From a bacterium (GTDB taxonomy: Bacteria; Krumholzibacteriota; Krumholzibacteriia; Krumholzibacteriales; Krumholzibacteriaceae): 35,077 nt of DNA. Every line of letters begins with the position of its first letter. Position 1 is the first letter of the stretch. Below are positions 9,254-16,991 of the stretch, one piece after another. The stretch spans positions 3,628,940 to 3,664,016 of the forward strand of contig CP070727.1 of assembly GCA_020350885.1 (NCBI GenBank), given 5' to 3'. The notes under the pieces are model-generated. The model was not told the DNA's origin. It saw nothing but the letters and a program-made list of their open reading frames with translations, and searched no databases. Both the position numbers and the translations under genes were made by a program.

Positions 9254-9286
9254 ATGTGATCACATCGAATCGTACAGTACCGGTAC
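9254..9286. promoter_or_regulatory. two palindromes, operator-like
   Basis: ATGTGATCACAT (9254-9265) is a perfect 12-base palindrome lying just past the candidate -10 box, over the expected transcription start. GTACCGGTAC (9277-9286) is a second perfect palindrome 11 bases further. Their position suggests repressor binding; no regulator gene is visible in the window. Confidence 0.35.
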
Positions 9287-9322
9287 GAGATACGGTACGC
9301 CGCGAGGTTAAGGGAGCGCAGT

Positions 9323-10192
9323 ATGAAGGGCCTCCGGAGCACACGTTCTGGTGCCGTCGAACGCATACGGGTGGTCTATAGATCGATGTTTCGATTTATG
9401 GGAACCACGCCTTCACGGCTCGTATACGAACGGCACGTCCCGGCGATATTGAATAAACTTCAGGCCGAGGAAAAACCTGCTCTTGTTCTCGATGCGGGCT
9501 GCGGCGTTGGTAACTACGCATCATGGTTCACACAATGCAACTATATTGGAATCGATGCAGTAAACAAGGGGATTGAGGCTCCATCCCGCGATAACATCTC
9601 CTTTTGCATGGGTCTGATCGGGACCCTGCCGTTTGCGGACGAATCATTCGACTTCGTATTCTGCTCCCTCGTTCTCCAGCATGTGAACGACGTTGAACAG
9701 ACCCTCTCCTCCCTGTACCGGGTTCTGAAACCCGGAGGAACACTCCTGGTTACGACCACATCGAAGTGGGCAAGGCTTATCGGTGAGATGCCGCATCTCT
9801 TCTGGCGGATCGATGATCCGACGATCGGACAGGCATACCACTATTTCGACGCCGAAGATATCGCACGGTACCACCGGGATGCAGGATTTCGCGACGTGAG
9901 GGTCAACCGCATCGACGGGGTATGTATCTTCTGTCTCGATCTCCTTGGCACCTTTTTCGGACTCATGAAGCGGAAACTGACCGGGCGCACCTACACGCAT
10001 AAACGTACATCGACCGACACCTCGTGCACACACCATCCACCGAAGAGGAATCCGGCATATGATATCTGGAAAGTGGCAGCGACACCCCTCCTGGCTGGCC
10101 TGAAGTGGCTCCTCGTCCAGTGTGCACAACTTCTCGATTATATCCTTCCCCCCGGCCCCTCACGGATCATAGCCGTCGTGGCCAAGAAGTAA
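9323..10192 (+). CDS. Class I SAM-dependent methyltransferase
   Basis: A 289-residue protein. Motif I is LVLDAGCGVGNYASWF (about residues 55-70), strand 2 ends in YIGIDA, then GTLPFADESFDFVFCSLVLQH (motif II region) and LKPGGTLLVTT (motif III). After the catalytic core there is a basic, low-complexity stretch (KRTSTDTSCTHHPPKR) and a hydrophobic segment near the C-terminus (LLAGLKWLLVQCAQLLDYIL) that may associate with the membrane. GGGAG lies 7 bases before the ATG. As the first plus-strand gene after the divergent promoter it may act on a lipid-linked sugar, but the substrate is unknown. Confidence 0.87.
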   Translation: MKGLRSTRSGAVERIRVVYRSMFRFMGTTPSRLVYERHVPAILNKLQAEEKPALVLDAGCGVGNYASWFTQCNYIGIDAVNKGIEAPSRDNISFCMGLIGTLPFADESFDFVFCSLVLQHVNDVEQTLSSLYRVLKPGGTLLVTTTSKWARLIGEMPHLFWRIDDPTIGQAYHYFDAEDIARYHRDAGFRDVRVNRIDGVCIFCLDLLGTFFGLMKRKLTGRTYTHKRTSTDTSCTHHPPKRNPAYDIWKVAATPLLAGLKWLLVQCAQLLDYILPPGPSRIIAVVAKK

Positions 10193-10381
10193 TGGACAGC
10201 ACGTGGTTTTGTGTGGTATTGTACACCCTCGCCTGAGTCGTGCTGCGATGATATGGAGCAAGATCGCCTTGCACAACTTATTATTAAAAAAAAATATAAA
10301 GGGATGGTGGCGCCGCCTGGATCAACGAAAGCAACCCCGCCCGCCGCATCCCGTAATGGCCTCTAATTTGCTTAATTACAA

Positions 10382-10435
10382 CAGACTGGGCATATCCATG
10401 CCGGGAGTGGATACATTTACGCCAGTCTGCCCAGT
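10382..10435 (+). promoter_or_regulatory. leader with mutually exclusive hairpins before the epimerase gene
   Basis: CAGACTGG (10382-10389) is complementary to CCAGTCTG (10422-10429). The overlapping ACTGGGCA (10385-10392) is complementary to TGCCCAGT (10428-10435). The two 8-base stems share bases and cannot form together, and a small GGCAT-atcc-ATGCC hairpin sits at the left side. The element ends 29 bases before the ATG at 10465. The remaining 10193-10381 holds an A-tract with TATAAA at 10286-10300 but no convincing -35 box and no gene. Confidence 0.3.
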
Positions 10436-10464
10436 ATGACAACGGTTCGAGGGAGGGTAACCTA

Positions 10465-11427
10465 ATGAAGATCCTGTGTACTGGAGGTCTTGGGACTGTC
10501 GGTCACGTTCTAGTAAAGGAGTTACGAGATCGGGGCAACGATGTCTGGATCTGCGATCTTCCCCACCATCACGACGATCAATACCTACGGTGCGACGTGG
10601 GCAGTTTCTGGCAGCTCAAGCGCATTTTCGACAGCCATCAGTTCGACGTAGTGTACCACCTTGCCGCAGAGTTCGGGCGGTGGAACGGCGAGGATTACTA
10701 CGACACGCTCTGGCATTCGAATGCCGTAGGCACGAAGAACATGATCCGCATGCAGGAACGTCACGGTTTCCGGATGGTCTTCTTCTCGAGCTCCGAGGTC
10801 TACGGCGATTACGACGGCGTCATGAAGGAAGACGTGATGGACAAGTACGAGGTCCGGCAGCTCAACGACTACGCCATCAGCAAGTGGGTCAGCGAAATGC
10901 AGATCCTCAATTCCGCCTCGATGTACGGTACCGAGACGGTCCGCGTGCGGCTCTTCAACACCTATGGCCCGGGAGAGTACTACAGCCCATACCGGAGTGT
11001 GATCTGCCGTTTTATCTACTGCGCGCTCTTCGATCTCCCGTACACGGTCTACCTCAACCATCACAGGACATCGACCTACGTGACCGACACCGTACGTACC
11101 CTCGCCAACATCTCTGAGCGCTTCAAGCCCGGAGAGGTATACAATATCGGCGGGGGACAGTATCACGACATCAAGTACCTATCGGACCTCATCCTGAAAT
11201 ACCTCGGGAAGAGTGATTCCATCGTTACCTATTCCGAAGGTGAACCGTTCACGACGAAGGACAAGAAGGTCGATCTCTCCAAGGCGGCCGAGGAATTGGA
11301 TCACAAGACCACGATCCCGCTGGAAGAGGGAGTCCCCAAGACAATCGACTGGATGAGATCGGTATATCTCAGGGAAGACACCGATACCGATCTCACACGT
11401 TCTCCCCACTCGCAGGTCGATATCTAG
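10465..11427 (+). CDS. NAD-dependent sugar epimerase/dehydratase (extended SDR)
   Basis: A 320-residue protein of normal length for the family. The nucleotide-binding loop GGLGTVG is at residues 7-13, the active-site serine lies in FFSSSEVYG (Ser108-110), and the catalytic pair is YAISK (Tyr136, Lys140). FNTYGPGEYYSPYRSVICRF and RTSTYVTDTVRTLANI match the substrate-binding part of UDP-glucose 4-epimerase and dTDP-glucose 4,6-dehydratase relatives. It modifies a nucleotide sugar in the cytoplasm, but sequence alone does not tell epimerase from dehydratase. GGAGGG precedes the ATG. The following PIG-L gene begins 9 bases after its stop, with the ribosome-binding site overlapping the stop (TAGGAGG), so the two are translationally linked. 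Confidence 0.9.
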   Translation: MKILCTGGLGTVGHVLVKELRDRGNDVWICDLPHHHDDQYLRCDVGSFWQLKRIFDSHQFDVVYHLAAEFGRWNGEDYYDTLWHSNAVGTKNMIRMQERHGFRMVFFSSSEVYGDYDGVMKEDVMDKYEVRQLNDYAISKWVSEMQILNSASMYGTETVRVRLFNTYGPGEYYSPYRSVICRFIYCALFDLPYTVYLNHHRTSTYVTDTVRTLANISERFKPGEVYNIGGGQYHDIKYLSDLILKYLGKSDSIVTYSEGEPFTTKDKKVDLSKAAEELDHKTTIPLEEGVPKTIDWMRSVYLREDTDTDLTRSPHSQVDI

Positions 11428-11436
11428 GAGGTTTTC

Positions 11437-12108
11437 ATGAACGTTCTCGTAGTCGGTGCCCATCATGACGATATCGAGCTCGGGTGTGGCGGTACGGTTG
11501 CCCGTCTCACCGAAGAGGGCCATACCGTCTATGGTGTCGTGCTTACGAACTCGGAAACCCATTACGATGTGCGAAACATTCACCGGACGAAGGAGCAGGC
11601 ACTCGTTGAGGCAAAGCGAGCGGCCGAGGTGATCGGTCTCACGCTCACGGAGCTCGATTACCCGCAAGTAGATAACGGGCTCCTTGAGTACGACGTGGAG
11701 CTCATGCGGACAACTGAACGGTTCATCGCAAAGCACGACATCGAACTCGTTTTTTCCCACTGGCAGTACGACATGAACACCGATCACGAGGCAGCAGCCA
11801 AGATCACCACCGTTGCAAGCAGGCACGTGCCGAGCGTGCTCATGTACCGAAGTAACTGGTACCAGCCGGACCGGGCGTTCAACGGCATCTTCTACGTGGA
11901 TATCAGCAGGTACATCGAAAAGAAGATCAAGAGCCTCGAATGCTACTCGGTCGAAATAAGCAATCGAAGCCGCGAGTGGATCGATTCGTTCATCGACCAC
12001 AACCGGAGTTACGGATTCAGCATCGACTCAGAGTATGCAGAGGTTTTCGAGCCGATGCGTTACACCTTGATAAATCTGGTGGATCGGCAAAACAGGCGGG
12101 ACGGATAG
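11437..12108 (+). CDS. PIG-L family (LmbE-like) N-deacetylase
   Basis: A 223-residue protein with the zinc motif AHHDDIELGCGG at residues 8-19, a variant of the family's AHPDDE in which Pro is His and Glu is Ile while His9, Asp11 and Asp12 remain. The second zinc-binding part, MNTDHEAAAK, is present near residue 130. PIG-L enzymes remove acetyl groups from GlcNAc or related N-acyl sugars, for example in GPI, mycothiol and bacillithiol synthesis. Next to a sugar epimerase and an ATP-grasp ligase it may expose an amine on a glycan precursor that another enzyme then acylates. The product is cytoplasmic, with no signal peptide. Confidence 0.9.
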   Translation: MNVLVVGAHHDDIELGCGGTVARLTEEGHTVYGVVLTNSETHYDVRNIHRTKEQALVEAKRAAEVIGLTLTELDYPQVDNGLLEYDVELMRTTERFIAKHDIELVFSHWQYDMNTDHEAAAKITTVASRHVPSVLMYRSNWYQPDRAFNGIFYVDISRYIEKKIKSLECYSVEISNRSREWIDSFIDHNRSYGFSIDSEYAEVFEPMRYTLINLVDRQNRRDG

Positions 12109-12140
12109 ACCGCGCCGTCTCGGTACCCAACTCGATAAGA

Positions 12141-12183
12141 GGCGGTTAGTAACCGATACGCCTGCCGTTCTTCGACCGGCAGG
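12141..12183 (+). terminator. tandem hairpins between the PIG-L and GT2 genes
   Basis: CGGTT-agt-AACCG (12143-12155) and CCTGCCG-N9-CGGCAGG (12161-12183) lie in the 103-base gap between coding regions. The second is followed by ttcggttta, a weak T-rich tail. They could attenuate, terminate partially or protect the upstream mRNA. Confidence 0.3.
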
Positions 12184-12211
12184 TTCGGTTTATAGAAAGC
12201 GATTGAATGTC

Positions 12212-13672
12212 ATGGAAAAGACATCACCCGAACAGGTAAAAGATTTCTTTTCCTACGCGGCGAAGCGGAGGGAGGAGGTGCGGAGCTTCCTTGACGGGAT
12301 AGCCGATGAACGGGAGAAATGGATACGCAGAAGCCAGTACTACTACAACAAGCTCACTGAGCTTCTTACCTTCCATGTACCCCCCCAGCAACGCGTCTGT
12401 CACTTCGGTTGCGATACGGGACGGTTCCTCGAAGCGTTTCAACCCTCGTTCGGTGTCGGCATCTGTCTCAGCGAACGGTTCGCCGAGATTCTATCCGAAC
12501 GATATGACGGATATACATTTTTGAACGACACCTGGGAGCAGGAACTCGACGGACAGACCTTCGACTACATTGTGGTCACAAATCCCGGGTACCTCTTCGA
12601 CATCCAAAAAGCGCTGGACAGGCTTACCGTCCTCTGCCATCACCGTACGAGGATCCTCGTCGCCAACACGAACTATTTCTGGGAGCCGATCTTCGCAATC
12701 GCCGGGAAGCTGAAGCTCCGCATACCCCAGCCCGTTCAGCGTCAGAACTGGATCCCAACGCATGTGATCATGGACATGCTGCTTCTCTCCGGAATGGAAA
12801 TGGTCCGCTGGGATGCGCATATTCTCGTCCCATTCCTGATTCCCGGTATCTCCTGGTTTATCAACAAGTTTTTTTCGAGTGTCTGGCCGCTCCGTTACTT
12901 CTCAACGACACACATCGTCGTCGGGCGTATTCGAAAGAAACCCCCGAGACCGGTCAAGGTATCCGTTATCGTGCCGTGCAAGAACGAGCGGGGCAATATT
13001 GCACCGATCGCAGAACGGACGGTGCCGGTAGGGGACGAGACGGAGCTTCTCTTTGTCGACGACTGTTCAACGGACGGTACCGGCGAGGAGGTCGAGCGGC
13101 TCATCACACAGTACCCGGACATGAATATCCGATGCGTGAAGGGACCAGGGGTCTCGAAGGGGGAGGCGGTACGCGTAGGATTCCGTGAGGCGACCGGCGA
13201 CATCCTGGTCATCCTCGATGCCGACATCGCCGTTGCACCTGAGGAGCTTCCCAAGTGCGTCGATCCGGTCATCGACGGCTATGCCGACTTCGTCAACACG
13301 GTCCGCTTCGTCTACCCCCAGCAGTTCGGCGCCATGCGCCTCGCCAACATTCTCGGGAACAAGGTCTTCGCCCTGCTCTTCAGCCTCGTCCTTCAGCAGC
13401 GTATCGGAGACACGCTCTGCGGTACGAAGGCCTTCTGGAAAAAAGACTACGAGAACATAGAGCGGTACAGGGACTTCTGGATTTGGCGCGACAGGTGGGG
13501 AGACTTCGAACAACTGCTCGGGGCTTCGAAACTAGGGCTCAAGATCGTTGATGTGCCAGTGCACTACATGGAGCGGACCTACGGTGAAACCAAGATGAAG
13601 AACCGATTAGAAAACGGCCTCCTCATGCTGAAAGTCTCCCTGGCGGGGCTGTTCAAGCTTAGACTCAGGTAG
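12212..13672 (+). CDS. Methyltransferase-like domain fused to family 2 glycosyltransferase
   Basis: A 486-residue protein if it starts at the ATG at 12212; a TTG at 12203 in the same frame is an alternative, and neither has a good ribosome-binding site. Residues about 60-240 resemble a degenerate SAM-binding domain (VCHFGCDTGRFLEAF instead of VLDIGCGTG, then TFDYIVVTNPGYLFDI). From about residue 245 a GT2 domain follows: VSVIVPCKNERGNI, ELLFVDDCSTDGT, GDILVILDADIAVAPEEL with the DxD metal site, and IGDTLCGTKAFW, as in dolichol-phosphate-mannose-synthase-like enzymes. No TM helix is certain; a hydrophobic patch at VPFLIPGISWFINKFF precedes the GT2 domain. It probably transfers a sugar to a polyprenyl phosphate or lipid carrier. 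Confidence 0.83.
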   Translation: MEKTSPEQVKDFFSYAAKRREEVRSFLDGIADEREKWIRRSQYYYNKLTELLTFHVPPQQRVCHFGCDTGRFLEAFQPSFGVGICLSERFAEILSERYDGYTFLNDTWEQELDGQTFDYIVVTNPGYLFDIQKALDRLTVLCHHRTRILVANTNYFWEPIFAIAGKLKLRIPQPVQRQNWIPTHVIMDMLLLSGMEMVRWDAHILVPFLIPGISWFINKFFSSVWPLRYFSTTHIVVGRIRKKPPRPVKVSVIVPCKNERGNIAPIAERTVPVGDETELLFVDDCSTDGTGEEVERLITQYPDMNIRCVKGPGVSKGEAVRVGFREATGDILVILDADIAVAPEELPKCVDPVIDGYADFVNTVRFVYPQQFGAMRLANILGNKVFALLFSLVLQQRIGDTLCGTKAFWKKDYENIERYRDFWIWRDRWGDFEQLLGASKLGLKIVDVPVHYMERTYGETKMKNRLENGLLMLKVSLAGLFKLRLR

Positions 13673-13693
13673 AGCGGTCCTGCCATCAGAACG

Positions 13694-14866
13694 ATGAACT
13701 GTGCTGTATTCAATGCTGAAGCGAGAAAAGCGGTATCGATTATCAGGAGTTTGGGTCGTGCCGGCTTCTCCATCGTTACCTTCAGCTTCGAACGCATATC
13801 GTTCGCAGGCTCGAGCAGATACGTGAAACGTAACTATTACATCCAACGATTCGACAAGGAATTCATTCATACAAAGCTCCGTGATCACGAAATCGATGTC
13901 GTCTTCCCCATCGAGGACGACTCTATCGAGTTTTTCGGGAAGAACCGTACGGGCTTCGAGAACTACATCCTGATCATTCCCGACTACGAGACATTCATCC
14001 TCTTCGCAGACAAGGCAAACACGGTTCGCCACGCACGTGAGAGAGGCGTATCTGTTCCCGATACGTATATTCCCGAGTCCCTCGAGGATGCCCAAGACTA
14101 CTTTACACGACTACGGGAATATCCGCGTGTCATTAAACCGCGGCGCTCGACCGGCTCCATCGGTCTCAAGGTCGTCCACGGTTCCGAAGATGGAATCGAA
14201 AGCTACAGAGAGATTTCGAAGCGCTTCCACCTCCCTATCATCCAGGAGTACATCCCATCCGGTGGACGTGCCGTCGGAGCCGAGTTCCTGTGCTACCGGG
14301 GGAGAGAGATCATGTCGTTCTCCCATCAGCGTATCAGGGAGTTTCCCGTCCGTAGCGGACCGAGCACATTCTGCAAGTACTACCGGCAAAACGATGCGAT
14401 CGTCGAAGGACGAAAGCTCCTGGAGGGACTCGACTATTCCGGTTTTGCTATGGTCGAATTCAGGGAACACCCCGAGCGCCGGCGGCTCTATCTCATGGAG
14501 ATCAATCCGAGGCCCTGGGGATCAATCACGCTGCCGATCTCTATGGGATTCGACTTCCCGGCCGAAGCGGTCAAGCTATTCTCTGATCCGGCAGGTTATG
14601 AGCCGCCGGAATGCAGGACCCACATCGAGACCGGCAAGGAGTACTACATGCGCTGGCTCCTTCCCGGTGACTTCCTGAGTATTATGCTTGACGGGCGGAT
14701 GTCGGTCGGCGAGAAGCTGGGACAACTCTTCGGCAGACGGCCCAACACCGCATACCAGATCCTGAGCATCACGGACCCGTTCCCGGCCATCGTCATGATC
14801 GTCAAACTCGTGTTGAATCTATTCAATATCGGCTACATACGGAAGTATCTCTTGCGTAGATGGTAG
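13694..14866 (+). CDS. ATP-grasp carboxylate-amine ligase-like protein
   Basis: A 390-residue protein. The start MNCAVFNAEARKAVSIIRSL and the early GFSIVTFSF are the pre-ATP-grasp Rossmann part. The ATP-grasp core shows PRVIKPRRSTGSIGLKVV (about residues 136-153, Lys of the first ATP-binding strand), QEYIPSGGRAVGAEFL, and the metal/phosphate site LYLMEINPRPWGS (about 265-277). A C-terminal hydrophobic segment (FPAIVMIVKLVLNLFNIGYI) may anchor it. Members join a carboxylate to an amine via acyl phosphate. The gene follows the GT2 fusion by 21 bases with no clear ribosome-binding site, suggesting translational coupling. In this setting ligation of an amino acid or similar group to a sugar amine is plausible but unproven. 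Confidence 0.87.
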   Translation: MNCAVFNAEARKAVSIIRSLGRAGFSIVTFSFERISFAGSSRYVKRNYYIQRFDKEFIHTKLRDHEIDVVFPIEDDSIEFFGKNRTGFENYILIIPDYETFILFADKANTVRHARERGVSVPDTYIPESLEDAQDYFTRLREYPRVIKPRRSTGSIGLKVVHGSEDGIESYREISKRFHLPIIQEYIPSGGRAVGAEFLCYRGREIMSFSHQRIREFPVRSGPSTFCKYYRQNDAIVEGRKLLEGLDYSGFAMVEFREHPERRRLYLMEINPRPWGSITLPISMGFDFPAEAVKLFSDPAGYEPPECRTHIETGKEYYMRWLLPGDFLSIMLDGRMSVGEKLGQLFGRRPNTAYQILSITDPFPAIVMIVKLVLNLFNIGYIRKYLLRRW

Positions 14867-14878
14867 AAGGGGCTTGCC

Positions 14879-15868
14879 ATGCGAGCGAACTGGAAAACGA
14901 TTGTCGGCATACTGATAAGCGCATCCTTTCTCTATCTCGCCTTCCGTAAGGTCGACCTCAATGAGCTCAAGGCTACCTTTCAAGCCGCCGATTATGTATA
15001 TGTCGTTCCATCGATGCTGCTGATTATGGCGAGTGTCTGGTTTCGAACGCTCAGGTGGAGGTTCCTCCTGAAACCGGTCAAGACGATTCCACTGCCCAGC
15101 CTCTTCTCCTCCACAATGATCGGACTCATGGCCAACAACCTGCTTCCGGCGAGGCTCGGCGAGTTTGTACGTGCCTACACAGTCGGTGTCAAGGAGCGGA
15201 TCAGCAAGAGCTCGTCGCTGGCGACCATCGTCGTCGAACGCATCTTCGACGGCTTCACGCTCCTCTTTTTCCTGGCGGTCATTTCGGTATTCCGTGCACG
15301 AGAATACCCCCCCTGGCTCAGACACTCCGCCTACATCGCACTGTCGTTCTATATCTGTGCGGCAATCCTGCTCGTCCTGCTCAAGGTCCGAACGGAACCG
15401 GCGTTACGGATCCTTTCAGCGCTCACCACACCGCTCCCCGGTCGCATCAGGGACCGCATTATCCATCTGTTGCACTCGTTCATTGAGGGGCTGCAGGTAC
15501 TCCACAGCACCTCAGACGTGTTGATCTCAGCGATCCTGTCCCTTCTGGTTTGGCTGCCGTATGCCGTAACGATACATCTCCTGCTCGGTTCGTTCGATAT
15601 CGTGCTGCCTGTACAGATATCTTTCCTCGTCCTCGTCGCAATGGGTATCGGTGTGATGATACCTTCCGCCCCGGGATATATCGGCACGATTCAATTCGTC
15701 TGCGTGGCTGTACTCTCTGCCTTTTCGGTAACGAGGGACGAGGCACTGAGCTTCTCGATTCTGTATCATGTATGTACCTATATCCCCGTCACGGCCGTCG
15801 GTTTGATCTACCTCCTGATCGAAGGGATTTCGTTTGCGGAGATGCGAGATTCGGTGAAACAGACCTGA
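14879..15868 (+). CDS. YbhN/AglD-type integral membrane protein (LPG synthase TM-domain family)
   Basis: A 329-residue polytopic protein with about eight TM helices and no soluble domain, matching the lysylphosphatidylglycerol-synthase TM-region family (UPF0104, Pfam PF03706). Family motifs are visible: NNLLPARLGEFVRAY (about residues 86-100), VVERIFDGFTLL (about 118-129), and IPSAPGYIGTIQF (about 260-272). Members include flippase-like and lipid-modifying proteins and often sit in glycan loci, where a role in translocating lipid-linked sugars has been proposed. GAAGGGG lies before the ATG, 12 bases after the ATP-grasp stop. The attached aminoacyl-transferase domain of MprF is absent. Confidence 0.87.
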   Translation: MRANWKTIVGILISASFLYLAFRKVDLNELKATFQAADYVYVVPSMLLIMASVWFRTLRWRFLLKPVKTIPLPSLFSSTMIGLMANNLLPARLGEFVRAYTVGVKERISKSSSLATIVVERIFDGFTLLFFLAVISVFRAREYPPWLRHSAYIALSFYICAAILLVLLKVRTEPALRILSALTTPLPGRIRDRIIHLLHSFIEGLQVLHSTSDVLISAILSLLVWLPYAVTIHLLLGSFDIVLPVQISFLVLVAMGIGVMIPSAPGYIGTIQFVCVAVLSAFSVTRDEALSFSILYHVCTYIPVTAVGLIYLLIEGISFAEMRDSVKQT

Positions 15869-15891
15869 AAAAGGAAAAGGACGGTGCACCC

Positions 15892-16980
15892 GTGGCGCCG
15901 AACCCGATAACGAACTGTGTGAGGAAGCTTCTCTATATCCTGGAGCTCGCCACGGCATTCCTGCTGTATTATTCAGGTCTTCTTTATCTTCATGTCAGGG
16001 TTCGCCTCAGAAAACGCATCCCGATCATCTTCTACCACGAGGTCGGTATCTGCGAATACCTTCCTGAAAATATATCGATCCCGGTGGATGTCTTCGAGCG
16101 GCAGATCGCACACATCGCCCGCTGGTACAACTGCATCCCGTTGACGGATCTTCATACCTTCATGGACGGCGCAAAAGATCTTCCGCCCAATCCGTACATC
16201 ATTGCGTTCGACGGTGGCTACCGTGGAAACCGTGAATCCGCCGAGCCCGTCTTGCGGCGTTTCGGGATACCTGCTACCATCTATATCGTGACACAATATA
16301 TCGAAACACAGCAACTTCCCTGGAGATACCGTATCCACTATGCATTGAAGTCGACAGATCTGAGTGATGTTGCCTTCCCCCTCCCGGGTACCGGAGATCG
16401 GCACAGCATCCGTAACGCGAGCGAGAAACAGGCTTTCTTCGCCCTGATCAACGGTCACCTCGCTGCAATGGATGACGGTGCGAGAGCGCCGATAATCGAG
16501 ACCATCGCCTCCCGGCTCTCCGTCGATCTCAAGGCGATCCCGAGAAATTTGTTTCTCACCTGGAATGAGGTGCGCTCGATGGATACGAATACTGGCATCG
16601 CATTCGGCTCGCATTCACTCACCCACCCCGATCTGACCACTGTATCTCCGGACATCGCACGGAGCGAGATCACTGGATCGAAGGAGATGATCGAGCGTGA
16701 GCTCGGAACACAGATTGACTCGTTCTGCTATCCCAGGGGAGACTTTTCAGCGGATATCAAGCGGATGGTGCGGGAAGCGGGTTACCGGTCCGGCACGACG
16801 GTGATCTACGGACTGAACGACGAATCCACCGATCCGTACGAGCTCAGGAGGATTCCTGCACGCAACGTACCCCTCCCCCTCTTCGCTCTGGAAGCTTCGG
16901 GAATCTACCGCGCGGGAACGTTGATGCAGCATGTCGATACCATAAAGACAGGCCTCAAACGGGCCCTTGGAAGGAAATAG
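15892..16980 (+). CDS. NodB-type polysaccharide deacetylase with altered metal motif
   Basis: A 362-residue protein starting at GTG 15892, after AAGGAAAAGGA. The frame is open further upstream, but that extension lies inside the previous gene and reads as noise. An N-terminal anchor (LLYILELATAFLLYYSGLLYL) is followed by the NodB fold: PIIFYHEV (residues 44-51), AFDGGY (105-110), FGIPATIYIV (124-133), the HxxxH pair SHSLTH (His241, His245), and CYPRGDFS. The usual TFDDG motif uses its second Asp to bind the metal; here residue 108 is Gly (codon GGT at 16213-16215). GAT would differ by one base. The protein may be catalytically impaired, use other ligands, or reflect a local mutation. It acts outside or at the inner membrane on a surface glycan. 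Confidence 0.88.
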   Translation: MAPNPITNCVRKLLYILELATAFLLYYSGLLYLHVRVRLRKRIPIIFYHEVGICEYLPENISIPVDVFERQIAHIARWYNCIPLTDLHTFMDGAKDLPPNPYIIAFDGGYRGNRESAEPVLRRFGIPATIYIVTQYIETQQLPWRYRIHYALKSTDLSDVAFPLPGTGDRHSIRNASEKQAFFALINGHLAAMDDGARAPIIETIASRLSVDLKAIPRNLFLTWNEVRSMDTNTGIAFGSHSLTHPDLTTVSPDIARSEITGSKEMIERELGTQIDSFCYPRGDFSADIKRMVREAGYRSGTTVIYGLNDESTDPYELRRIPARNVPLPLFALEASGIYRAGTLMQHVDTIKTGLKRALGRK

Positions 16981-16991
16981 GCGGTATCTCT

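Noticed and set aside
9254..9265. CRP/FNR-type binding site
   Set aside because: ATGTGATCACAT has half-sites without the 6-base (CRP) or 4-base (FNR) spacer, so it was kept only as an unassigned palindrome.
10203..10439. 78-residue open frame in the gap before the epimerase gene
   Set aside because: No ribosome-binding site, no recognisable motif, and it runs across the A-tract and the hairpin leader.
11179..12000. 273-residue open frame on the minus strand
   Set aside because: Antisense of the epimerase and PIG-L genes, both of which have clear motifs and ribosome-binding sites.
15550..15891. N-terminal extension of the NodB deacetylase
   Set aside because: The extra 114 residues overlap the preceding membrane-protein gene and read as arginine- and cysteine-rich noise; GTG 15892 has a suitable ribosome-binding site.
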